From positions 30,916 to 94,915 of the forward strand of contig UQKD01000012.1 in assembly GCA_900541585.1 (NCBI GenBank): a stretch of 64,000 nucleotides of DNA, given 5' to 3'. Below, piece by piece: positions 16,496-25,300 of this stretch. The stretch's first letter is position 1. Each line of letters starts with the position of its first letter. The DNA is from an uncultured Alistipes sp. (GTDB taxonomy: Bacteria > Bacteroidota > Bacteroidia > Bacteroidales > Rikenellaceae). A program made the translations under genes and the position numbers. The notes under the pieces were generated by a model, which was not told the DNA's origin, searched no databases, and worked only from the letters and a program-made list of their open reading frames with translations.

Positions 16496-17479
16496 TCAGG
16501 GTTTGGTTTTTCGGGGGCGGCTGTCGACGCGGTAGCCGCAGGTGTCGCGTCTGACGCTGATCGGCAGGATGTCGCACAGCCCGCTCATGATCGATTCGAT
16601 GTCCTGCGCCTCGGTGAGCGATATGCGGAAGGTCTTGTCGTCGAACGCGTCGGTGCAGAGTTCGATCTTCACGTCGTACTCGCGGGCGAGCCGCCGGAGC
16701 AGGGCCGGGAGGGAGATCGCGTCGTAGCGGATGATGCCGTCGATCCAGCTGCGGAACTGGTCGGTGTCGACCTGCCTGCGCGACGCCTCCATCGTCCGGC
16801 AGTCGTAGGTGATCAGGTCGCCCGGAACCATCGTTTCCGCGCTGCGTGACGATTCGAATTGCAGCGAACCTTCCATCAGCGCGGCCAGCACATCGGGATC
16901 GTCGTCGTAGGCCGAGATGTTGAATTTAGTGCCCAGTACGGTGAACGTGCAGCCCCGGGCCTGCACCCGGAAGGGGAGGTCGGCGTTGCGGGCCACCTCG
17001 AAGTAGGCTTCGCCCGAAAGGCCGATGTCGCGTGACGAACGGTTGAAATCCGACCGGTAGCTCAGGGTCGATCCGGCGTTGAGCCACACCTGGCTGCCGT
17101 CGGGCAGCGATATGCGGCTGTTGGTTCCCTGGGGAGCCTGTACGGAGAACAGCTGCACGGGGGCTTCGGTGTGTATGAAATACCGGGTGGTGAAGGTCGA
17201 GACCAGGATGAGTACGGCTGCTGCGGCCGAGAACCGAAGCCAGCGGCGGCGGGCACGGATTCGGTTTTCGCGCCGTTCTATTTTCTCGTTGAGCAGGGCG
17301 AGCGAACGGAGTACGTCGGCCGGCGGCATGTGCCGTTGTTTCCACTCCTGTTCCCATTCGCGCATCCGGGCGGCGTTTTCCGGCGAGGCGGCGAGGAATC
17401 CGAAGAGTTCGCACTCTTCTTCGGGGGCGATGTGTCCTTCGAAATAGCGGACGGCGAGTTCTTTCAGGCTTTCGTTCAT
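16496..17479 (-). CDS. FecR-family anti-sigma factor (locus 1)
   Basis: About 327 residues from MNESLKELAVRYFEG. An upstream in-frame ATG (17500) would add seven residues but lies inside a stem-loop. A cytoplasmic helical domain (1-65) binds the sigma factor, one membrane helix follows (about 80-96, SAAAAVLILVSTF), then the periplasmic FecR domain (ISLPDGSQVWLNAGSTLSY, GEAYFEVARN, FTVLGTKFNISAY) and a C-terminal DUF4974-like domain (ISLPALLRRLAREYDV). It relays receptor occupancy from the STN domain of SusC to the ECF sigma factor 109 bp upstream. Confidence 0.93.
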   Translation of the reverse strand: MNESLKELAVRYFEGHIAPEEECELFGFLAASPENAARMREWEQEWKQRHMPPADVLRSLALLNEKIERRENRIRARRRWLRFSAAAAVLILVSTFTTRYFIHTEAPVQLFSVQAPQGTNSRISLPDGSQVWLNAGSTLSYRSDFNRSSRDIGLSGEAYFEVARNADLPFRVQARGCTFTVLGTKFNISAYDDDPDVLAALMEGSLQFESSRSAETMVPGDLITYDCRTMEASRRQVDTDQFRSWIDGIIRYDAISLPALLRRLAREYDVKIELCTDAFDDKTFRISLTEAQDIESIMSGLCDILPISVRRDTCGYRVDSRPRKTKP

Positions 17480-17485
17480 GGGGGC

Positions 17486-17558
17486 GGTTGTTGTACGCAT
17501 ACATAAATACAACAACCGGGGCGGATTTTACCCCCCCCCGGTTCCGGAAAAAATCCGC
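17486..17558 (-). promoter_or_regulatory. Paired stem-loops and G9 tract between ECF sigma and fecR (locus 1)
   Basis: Two inverted repeats occupy the intergenic stretch. GGTTGTTGTA (17486-17495) pairs perfectly with TACAACAACC (17508-17517), ending 7 nt before the fecR ATG. GCGGATTTT (17521-17529) pairs with AAAATCCGC (17550-17558), and its loop holds nine consecutive G (C 17531-17539 on plus). In the mRNA both would precede fecR. There is no T-run, so control of translation or mRNA stability is more likely than termination. Function is inferred. Confidence 0.6.
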
Positions 17559-17588
17559 ATATTTTTTGAAATTCGCGCCTGGAAGGCT

Positions 17589-18179
17589 TCAGGACGGCTG
17601 GTTCATCAGCCAGGCGAGGATCAGTATTTGCAGGTAAACGGATTGTTCGCGTTCGAGTGCCTCGGCGAAGATGCGCAGGGCGCGCTGGATGTGCCGCTCG
17701 ACCGTATGCAGGGAGATGTGGAGCCGTTCGGCGATTTCCCGGTTCTTCAACCCCTGGAACCGGGAGAGGAGAAACACTTCGCGGCAGCGTTCGGGCAGCG
17801 AATCCATGATGCGCTGTATCTGCTGTTCCAACTCCTGGTACAGGTAGGGATGTCCGTTCTCGGCGAAGGAGAAATCGTAGTTGTAAAGACGCTCCTCCCC
17901 GACTTTCGCCCGGGCCAGGTAGCTGACCGTATATTTGTCGACGATGCTTTTGTGCTTCAGGTAGTTGAGACAGCGGTTGCGGGTCATGGCGAACAGCAGC
18001 ATGCGGGCTTCTTCGGTGTCGAGGGGAGCCTGCCGGTCCCACAGCGCCATGAAGCAGTCGTGAACCAGGTCCTGCGCCTCGATGGGGTTGTTGACGAACC
18101 GCAGCGCGTAGGCCGTCAGCCGGGGTTGGCAGTCGATGTAGAGCCGTTCGAAATCATACCGTTTGGATTCGCTGTGCAT
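17589..18179 (-). CDS. ECF-type RNA polymerase sigma factor (locus 1)
   Basis: 196 residues from MHSESKRYDFERLY, chosen because the upstream extension is basic and unlike the family. The sigma-2 region covers about 13-80 (YIDCQPRLTAYALRFV, EAQDLVHDCFMALWD, LLFAMTRNRCLNYLKH). Sigma-4 covers about 115-175 (QIQRIMDSLPERCREVFLLSRFQ, NREIAERLHISLHTVERHIQ). A hydrophobic Leu/Ile tail follows. It should transcribe the SusCD genes of locus 1 when released by FecR. Confidence 0.95.
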   Translation of the reverse strand: MHSESKRYDFERLYIDCQPRLTAYALRFVNNPIEAQDLVHDCFMALWDRQAPLDTEEARMLLFAMTRNRCLNYLKHKSIVDKYTVSYLARAKVGEERLYNYDFSFAENGHPYLYQELEQQIQRIMDSLPERCREVFLLSRFQGLKNREIAERLHISLHTVERHIQRALRIFAEALEREQSVYLQILILAWLMNQPS

Positions 18180-18248
18180 TTGTCGGGTCCGTCCTGATGC
18201 TTTTTTGTTTCGAGCGGTTTCAGTCGCTTTTCGGGCGTGAAACCGGGG

Positions 18249-18256
18249 CAAATATA
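18249..18256 (-). promoter_or_regulatory. TAnnTTTG promoter element for ECF sigma of locus 1
   Basis: The minus strand reads TATATTTG, 70 bp before the sigma-factor start and just after the terminator of locus 2. Confidence 0.55.
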
Positions 18257-18265
18257 ACAAAAAAA

Positions 18266-18306
18266 GTAAAAAAATGCCGCAGACGCTCTAAAAACATCTG
18301 CGGCAT
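18266..18306 (-). terminator. Rho-independent terminator of SusCD locus 2
   Basis: Arms ATGCCGCAGA (18274-18283) and TCTGCGGCAT (18297-18306) are followed on the minus strand by TTTTTTTACTTTTTTTG. It lies 27 bp after the PKD-like gene. Confidence 0.88.
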
Positions 18307-18332
18307 CGGTTGTGTTTCGGGTCCGGCGCCGG

Positions 18333-19919
18333 CTACTTGTAAAGCCCGGCGACGGTGAAGTCGAGGATCTTGCCGAATCCGTCGAACACCAGCGCGTTCG
18401 GCTGGTCGAGCTGTCCGCTGCCGAAGTTGACCTGCGGCACGACGTGTATCTTGTCGTTCATGTCGTCCTTCGAGGTGACCACCGTCACCGCGCGGGCGTT
18501 CCATGCCAGCGAGGCGTTGCTCGGAAGGGTCGACGAACCGTCGTAGTTCTCCATGGCGTAGTAGCCCTGCAGGTAGAGGCGGGCCTGGGTGATGTGCTCG
18601 CCCGCAGGGGCCGTGAAGACGGGCGCCGGGTCGAAATTGACGCTGCCCGTCGTGAAGATCACCTTGTAGATGCCGCTGCGGGTGGCGATGTAGAGGATCG
18701 GGTCGAGGCGCGAGAAGACGAAGCTCACGGCTTCGGCGATGACGGCGTTGGCCTCCGCGGGGATTTCGTAGATCAGCTTGGCGGTGGGTGCGCCGGCCGA
18801 AGCGGAGTAGTTGCCGAAGGTGTAGAGCGCGTGGCTGCCGTCGGCTTTCTGCATCAGCAGGGTATGGGTGGCGTTGTCGATGCTGATGCCGCCCGCGATG
18901 CACCGCAGGCCGGGGGCGTTCCCCGGGTCGAAGGGCGACGAGGCCACGCTGCCGCAGGCATAGAACGTCTGGTTGTAGCCGTAGCAGAACTTGCCCTGTT
19001 CCCGGTCGTAGAAGATCGTGCTGGGTCTGCGGGCGCTGCCCGGGGCCGAGTGGGCCGAAACGACGCCGTTGTCGACGGTCATGGTCTCGGTCCCGCTGAC
19101 GGGCGTCGAGATGCGTCCGCGGCTGAGCAGCGTTTCGTAGATGTCGCCGTCGTTGAGGATCATCGTGCACTGGTAGGTGTTGAGCAGGCTCCGGACGTCG
19201 AGCTTTCCGGGCAGGTAGACGAACGCCTCCTCCTTGTGGCCCAGGATTTCGTAATAGTCGGTCTCCACGCGCATCAGGTCGTCGCCGGTCGACACCCAGA
19301 GGATGTTTTTCTTGTCGGTTTTGTCGTAGGTGTAGAGCATGTGGGTGACCGCCGACGGGAACGGATCGCCGTTGCGCCGGCTGACCAGCTCCTTTTCGAC
19401 GGTTCCCTGCTCCGCACCCGAGTAGGTCTCGGTCAGCTGCGGGTGCATGATCAGTCCCAGGTCCGAGGTGGTTCCGTCCTTGGTGTAGGCCACCACAAGC
19501 CCTTCGTTGTATTGGGCCGTCACGATGAGCGTCCACTTGTACTGGTACTTCAGGTCGTGGGCGGTGTCGGTGACCGTCAGCAGGAACAGGTAGCCCTTCG
19601 AGGAGATCGGCAGGTCGATCACTTCATGGAACTCGCGCGTCGTGGCGAGCGAAATCGCCTCCGAGTCGTTGTCGGTCTGGCTTACGGTCCATTCGTAGGC
19701 GAGTTCCTCGGGATTCTCCCTGCCGTCTTTGGTGATGCGGATGCCCGTGATGTCGAGCCGTGCGTTGTGCACCACCGTCAGCTGCGAGGCGATGGCTTCC
19801 GGCACTTCGATCTCCACGGGCGGGATATGGGTGGTCTGCAACGTGCTTTTGTCGTCGTAGCACGACGCGGCGAGCAGGCCCCAGCCTGCCAGCAACAGAT
19901 ATAGGGTGTGTTTTCTCAT
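18333..19919 (-). CDS. PKD-like family surface lipoprotein (locus 2)
   Basis: A 528-residue protein. The lipobox ends LLAASC (Cys20), followed by YDDKS. An N-terminal PKD-like Ig domain (about 35-135, ELAYEWTVSQTDND, GYLFLLTVTDTAHDLKYQYKWTLIV) precedes a long beta-rich region resembling a propeller (LGLIMHPQLTE, THMLYTYDKTDKKNILWVSTGDD, ALYTFGNYSASAGAP, DPILYIATRSGIYKVIF). This matches the PKD-like lipoproteins that regularly follow SusC, SusD and DUF4843 in Bacteroidota. A surface ligand-binding accessory role is likely; the ligand is unknown. It is the last gene of locus 2. Confidence 0.8.
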   Translation of the reverse strand: MRKHTLYLLLAGWGLLAASCYDDKSTLQTTHIPPVEIEVPEAIASQLTVVHNARLDITGIRITKDGRENPEELAYEWTVSQTDNDSEAISLATTREFHEVIDLPISSKGYLFLLTVTDTAHDLKYQYKWTLIVTAQYNEGLVVAYTKDGTTSDLGLIMHPQLTETYSGAEQGTVEKELVSRRNGDPFPSAVTHMLYTYDKTDKKNILWVSTGDDLMRVETDYYEILGHKEEAFVYLPGKLDVRSLLNTYQCTMILNDGDIYETLLSRGRISTPVSGTETMTVDNGVVSAHSAPGSARRPSTIFYDREQGKFCYGYNQTFYACGSVASSPFDPGNAPGLRCIAGGISIDNATHTLLMQKADGSHALYTFGNYSASAGAPTAKLIYEIPAEANAVIAEAVSFVFSRLDPILYIATRSGIYKVIFTTGSVNFDPAPVFTAPAGEHITQARLYLQGYYAMENYDGSSTLPSNASLAWNARAVTVVTSKDDMNDKIHVVPQVNFGSGQLDQPNALVFDGFGKILDFTVAGLYK

Positions 19920-19932
19920 GGTCGTTGGTTGT

Positions 19933-20730
19933 TTACTTGGTGCGGATCGTTACCTCCCGGCCCTTCATGGAGCCTGATTCGTGGATGCGCTTTCGGCCGG
20001 GGTTGGCGGCCTTCCATTCGTCGTACCAGGCCTGCGCCCTGGCGCGCCAGGCGTCGATGTAGTAGCTGTAATCGGGTCCCCAGTCGGGGAACACCTCCCA
20101 GCCGAAGATGTCCAGCAGCAGTTGGTGGCCCGCCTGGCTGTAGGCGTCCGGCGACGAGTTGCCCGATGCGATCTCCGATTCGATGAAGGCGTTGTAGGTG
20201 GACCACTGCTTGTTCGTCGTGGGCCGCGGCAGCATGTTGTGCCACGAGACGTTGGCTTTCAGGTAGCGGTCCGGTCCCACCCGGAGGTCGGGCGAATCGG
20301 TCAGGCAGAGTGTCAGTTCGCGCTGCTGTGTGTCCAGGTCGGCCGATTTGGCGACCTCGATGCGGATGGCGCCGTAGGTCTTCCCGGCCGGAACCTCCGC
20401 GCCGAGGATTTCGTATTGCCCGGGCTGTGCCGTGGTTCCCTCTTCGAGGACGCGGACGCCGATTTGCCGGTCGGAGCCGGAGGCCCCGCCGATGAGTTTC
20501 ACCGGGACCTCGATCACCGCCTCGGCGGCCCCTTCGGGCTGCTGCTTGAAGGTCATCGAGGCGTAGAACGTGCTGTCGGAATTCGAGTATCCGGGATATT
20601 CGGCCGTTTCGTTGGGTGCGGCTCCCGGGAAGCAGACCCTTCCCTGCGACATGTCGTAGCGTGTCGGGTCGTCCTTTTCGCAGCCGGCCGTCGTCGCCGC
20701 GGCCAGCAGTATGCAGATCAGTTTTTTCAT
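19933..20730 (-). CDS. DUF4843 lipoprotein (locus 2)
   Basis: 265 residues from MKKLICILLAAATTAGC (Cys17), followed by the acidic EKDDPTRYD surface-export patch. The body matches DUF4843: RVCFPGAAP, STFYASMTFKQQ, VIEVPVKLIGGASGSDRQIGVRVL, an AYTKYVL-like 'GAIRIEVAKSADLDTQQRELTLCLTD' core of two Ig-like sheets, then a helical C-terminus. It is a standard companion of SusCD and PKD-like lipoproteins; the exact function is not established. It sits 13 bp before the PKD-like gene. Confidence 0.8.
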   Translation of the reverse strand: MKKLICILLAAATTAGCEKDDPTRYDMSQGRVCFPGAAPNETAEYPGYSNSDSTFYASMTFKQQPEGAAEAVIEVPVKLIGGASGSDRQIGVRVLEEGTTAQPGQYEILGAEVPAGKTYGAIRIEVAKSADLDTQQRELTLCLTDSPDLRVGPDRYLKANVSWHNMLPRPTTNKQWSTYNAFIESEIASGNSSPDAYSQAGHQLLLDIFGWEVFPDWGPDYSYYIDAWRARAQAWYDEWKAANPGRKRIHESGSMKGREVTIRTK

Positions 20731-20755
20731 TCTTCTCAACAATTAATCGTTCGAC

Positions 20756-22297
20756 TTACTGTACGCGTCCCGACTGTATTTCGAAATCGGGGTAGGGCAG
20801 CATGTAGACGGCGTCGTCGATGACCTTGCTGCCGCTCATCACGTCGCTCTGGCGGGGCAGCTTCTCGTAGCCCAGCCGTTTGTAGAAATAGAAGACCACG
20901 CCTTCGCAGATGAACTCCTTGCGGTACTCCTTTTCGAGCTGGGCCATCAGGCCCGCCTCGTCGAGGTTCGCATCCAGTTCGTCGTAGACCGCGCGGGCCT
21001 TGCGCACCTCCTGCAACAGGCTGCGGGCTTCGCCGAGGTCCTTGTCCGGACCGGAGATGCGGCACTCGGCGGCGATGTAGTACATCTCCGGCAGGCGGAT
21101 CAGCGGCATCAGGTCCTTGTAGAGGTAATCGGCGCCCGTCGAGGTCTGCTGATAGAGCTTCGAAGGGGTCTTGGTCCCCTCGGGCCAGTAGTCGGTGTTG
21201 TGGTAGAGCTGTTTGTAGCGGCAGTCGGAGATGCCGGCGCCCTTGATTTCGAAAAGATCGTCGGCAATCGAGTTCTTGATGCACAGCGTGTAGTACTGGC
21301 GGTCGTTCGAATTGTATTCGCGGTTGAGGTTGCCTGCGATTTTCCTGGCCATGTCCGTGACGCCGAGCGCGAAGATATGCTCGCTCGGGAAACACATCTC
21401 GGTCGTGGGGGCCTTGGCCGCGTCGGTGAACGTGCGCAGCGTCAGCCCGCCGGCGATTCCGACCGATGCCGGGTCGCCGATCACTTCGAGGGCGGCCTGC
21501 AGTGCGGTGTGCCTGTTCTCGTCGCTGCCTTCCCACATGCAGACGCGCGCCAGCAGGGCCTTGACGGCGAAGTAGTTCAGGTGCATCTGGCGGTAATCGT
21601 AGAATTTGTCGACGTTGGCTTCGGTATAGATGCTCTCGGGATACCTGGCCCGGACGGGGTCGATCTCCAGCAGGCGCGCGGCCTCCGTGAGGTCGGCGAT
21701 CATGCGGCGGAGCGTCTCGGCGTAGGTCAGCTGCGGCGCCGCGTCCTTGTCGACGCTCGTCAGGTAGGGGATCGTGTGACGGCTCTCCAGGTCGGTGCGT
21801 CCGGCCAGGTCGCTGCACCCGAACAGGCGCATCAGGTCGAAATGGACGTAGGCCCTCACGGCGAGCAGCTCGCCCTTGATGATGCGGTAGTTGATTGTGT
21901 CGAGTTCGTCCTTCCTGCGGTCGATGTAGTCGAGGGCGTCGTTGGCGTTGGTGATCACCGAGTAGGATTTCTCCCAGACCTTTTCGATCACGGCCGTGGA
22001 TTTCGTGGTTTTGTAGTTGTACCGGTCGAGGTCGTAGTCGTCTGCGGCGGCGTTCTTGCGGGCGTCGTACTGGCGTCCCAGCATTTCGACCATGTGCCAC
22101 GTCAGGTTCTCGCCGTAGAGGTCGGCTTCGCCCATGGCGAGGTAGCAGCCGATGAGCGTCTGCTGGAAACCTTCGGCCGAGGAGTAGTGGTCCTCGGCGC
22201 GGATTTCCGACGGGGGTGTCACGTCGAGCCAGTTCTCGCACGAAACGGCTGCGAGGGCTGCGGCGGACAGAAGGAGGTATTTGATGCTGTTTTTCAT
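20756..22297 (-). CDS. SusD/RagB family surface lipoprotein (locus 2)
   Basis: A 513-residue protein with lipobox LAAVSC (Cys20), then ENWLDVTPPSEIRAEDHYSSAEGFQQTLIGCYLAM. C-terminal RagB/SusD features include LIRLPEMYYIAAECRI, EARSLLQEVRKARAV and EYRKEFICEGVVFYFYKRLG. It partners the SusC encoded 17 bp upstream. Confidence 0.95.
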   Translation of the reverse strand: MKNSIKYLLLSAAALAAVSCENWLDVTPPSEIRAEDHYSSAEGFQQTLIGCYLAMGEADLYGENLTWHMVEMLGRQYDARKNAAADDYDLDRYNYKTTKSTAVIEKVWEKSYSVITNANDALDYIDRRKDELDTINYRIIKGELLAVRAYVHFDLMRLFGCSDLAGRTDLESRHTIPYLTSVDKDAAPQLTYAETLRRMIADLTEAARLLEIDPVRARYPESIYTEANVDKFYDYRQMHLNYFAVKALLARVCMWEGSDENRHTALQAALEVIGDPASVGIAGGLTLRTFTDAAKAPTTEMCFPSEHIFALGVTDMARKIAGNLNREYNSNDRQYYTLCIKNSIADDLFEIKGAGISDCRYKQLYHNTDYWPEGTKTPSKLYQQTSTGADYLYKDLMPLIRLPEMYYIAAECRISGPDKDLGEARSLLQEVRKARAVYDELDANLDEAGLMAQLEKEYRKEFICEGVVFYFYKRLGYEKLPRQSDVMSGSKVIDDAVYMLPYPDFEIQSGRVQ

Positions 22298-22314
22298 GGC
22301 TTCGGTGGTTTGCG

Positions 22315-25300
22315 TTAGAAGGTTCCGGTCAGCTGGAACGACATGCTTCGTGCGAAGGGATAGGTCGTGCCGCGTTCGATGCGGATCGACGAGAGCGTGG
22401 CGATGTTGTTCATGTAAAAGGCCAGTTTGAGCCGCTTGAGGCGGATTTTGCTGATCAGCCGCGGGTTGAACTCGTAGTAGAGGCTCAGCGACGAGAATGT
22501 CAGTTCGTCGTTGTCCTGCACGAAGCGCGTCGTGGCTCGGGTCTTTTCGTCGTGCTGCTTGCCGTTTTCGTCGGTGTAGGAGCCCAGTTTCTTGAACATG
22601 GCGTTCTGACCCGGAGTCTGCCAGCGGCCGTAGAGCACGCGGCGGTCGACGTTGTAGTGGATGTCGACGTTCTCGACCTTGTTGACCAGCGTGGTGTTGT
22701 ACCTCTGTCCGCCGCCGAGGAAGGTGCAGGTGGCGCTTAACCCGAAGCCCTTGTACTCGGCCGCGAAGCCGAAGTTGCCGCGGTACTTGGGGTCGCTGAT
22801 GCCGGCCACGACCTGATCCTGCGCGTCGTATTCGTAGGTCAGCGAGCCGTCCTTCCTGACGTAGATTTCCTGGCCCGTGGTGGGGTCGATGCCCAGCGAC
22901 GGCACGGCCCAGATGGCGTTCATCGGCATTCCGTCCTGGTAGATCAGCACGGGCGTCGAGTTGCCCTTGTCCTGCGCCTGGGCCATCATCTTTTCGTTAT
23001 AGGTCTTGAGGCTTTCGGAGAGGCTGATGATGGTGTTCTTGTTGTAGGCGATCGAGCCGAAGAGGCTGAAAAAGCCCTGCTTGCCCTGCCAGAGCGTGTA
23101 GCTCAGCTTGGCCTCGATGCCGCGGTTGCGGACCTTGCCCAGGTTGTCCTTCACGGTGTCGAAACCCGTGGAGGTGGGGATCGCCACGTCGGTGAGCATG
23201 TTCTCGGTCACCGAGTTGTAGTAGTCGAAGGCGATCGTGGCGCGGTGGATCATGATGTCGGCGCCCACGTTGTAGTCCATGCGCTGTTCCCACTTGAGGG
23301 CGGGGTTGGGCATCTTCGAGAGGTACGCGCCCGTCTGTCCGTGGTAGGTGGCCCCGGTATAGTAGAGATAGGTGGCCAGCACTTCGTTGGTGTCGTAGTT
23401 CTGGTTGCCCGTCAGTCCGGCCGAGGCGCGGATCTTGAACTCCTTGAGAAGGTCCTGGCCGCGCAGGAAGGGTTCATTGTGGAGGTTCCACGCCACGCCG
23501 GCGCTCCATGCCGACGACCAGCGGTTGTCCGCGCCGTAGAGCGACGAGGCGCTTTCGCGGAACGTGAGGTCGACGTTGTAACGGTCGTCGTAGCTGTACG
23601 ACGCGGTTCCCAGGAAGCTGATTTCGCGCGTGATCGACGAGATTCCGACGGGCTTTTTGTCCTGGGCGTACTGCCGGGCGAAGGTGATGTCGGCCGTCTG
23701 GCTGTTGGGGAATCCCTCGGCGTAGTGCTGGTAGGCGCTGTACGTGTTTTCGGCGATCCGGCCCCCGGCGTTGACGTAGAGGTAGTGCTTGCCCCAGTTT
23801 TTGGCGTAGTTGGCGTAGACTTCGCCCGAAATGTCGCTGCTCTTGCCGTTGTCGAGCTGGTAGGAGCCTTTGCGCAGCAGCATGCTCGTGCTTTTGTAGG
23901 CCGAAGTGGCGAATTTCGAGTGTTTGGCCGGATAGAATTCGTCGGCGTCGCTGCGCTTTACGGCGATGCCGAGGCGGGCGGTGAGTTTCAGCGCCTCGGT
24001 GGCCTGCCATTCGGCGTAGAAGTTGTCCGTCACGCTGGTGTAGGTCTCGCGGTCGAGAGTTCCGAGCGAGGCGTCGTACATCGGGTTGGCCACCTCGTCG
24101 TAGGCCCAGCGGGTGATCTGGCCCGTCTGGGGATCGACGGCGCTCCAGTAGGGATTCATCCTGGCGTAGTCCCCGAAATCGCCCCACGGCGAGTTTTCGC
24201 TCTTGGTGTTGCTGACGCTCAAGATGTTGCGGAACAGGAAGTTCTTCTTGCGGTACGAAACGTTCACGTCGCCCGAGAGCACCGTGCGCTCCGAACCCTT
24301 CATCACGCCCGCCACGTTGTTGTACGAGAAGTCGATCATCGCCCGCAGCTTGCGGCTGTCGCCCAGTTCGACCGAGAGGGTGTGTTTGTGGCCGACTCCC
24401 GTGCGCAGGGGTTTTGCGAGCCAGTAGGTGTCCAGCCCGCCGAGCACCTGCGCTTTGAGTGCGTTGTAGCGTTTGGTGAGGTCCACCTGCGTCTGGGGGT
24501 TCGCCGAGGTGTAGACACCCTCGATGCGTTCGGCTTCGAGTTTCTCCCAGGCGTTGCAGAGGTTGTAGCTTGTCAGGTCGGGCATCGACACCTCGATGCT
24601 TCCGGTGTAGGTCACCAGCTCCTGATTGCCGGCCAGGCGTTTGGTCTCGATGACGATGACGCCGTTGGCGGCCTTCGAGCCGTAGAGGGCCTTGGCCGCG
24701 GCGTCCTTGAGTATGGTGATGCTTTCGATGCGGGTCATGTCCATGTCCATCACCTTCTCGGCCGTGGTTTCGAACCCGTCGAGGATGAACAGCGGCTGGT
24801 TGGGCCGGTTCTGGTAGTTGCCCTTGATATTCACGCCCGTGGATTCCGAGGGAAAGGTGGTGATGCCGCGCAGCTGCATGTCCGGCAGCGTGTTGGGGTC
24901 GGAACCCATCAGCGTGTTGTCCATGATGTAGAGCGACGGTTCGATGTTTTTCAGGCTCTCGAAGACGTTGCGGTTGCTCACGCGGGCCAGCTGGCTCGAC
25001 GTGATGGTCGTGGCCGAACCCGTGTAGCTCTCCTTCTTGCGGGTGAAGATACCGGTCACCACGACGTTCTCGATCTCCTGCTCGTCCTGCACCAGTCTGA
25101 CCAGTCTGGTCTGTGCCGAGGGAAGCGTTTGCGAGACGTAGCCGATGTAGGAGAAGATCAGGTTGTCGCGGCCCTCGGGCATGCGGATCGAGAATCCGCC
25201 GTCGGAACCCGACACGACTCCCGAGCCGGTCCCCTGGACCAGGATGTTCACGCCCACGAGCGGCGCACCGGCCGTATCCGTCACGCGTCCGCTGACGATC

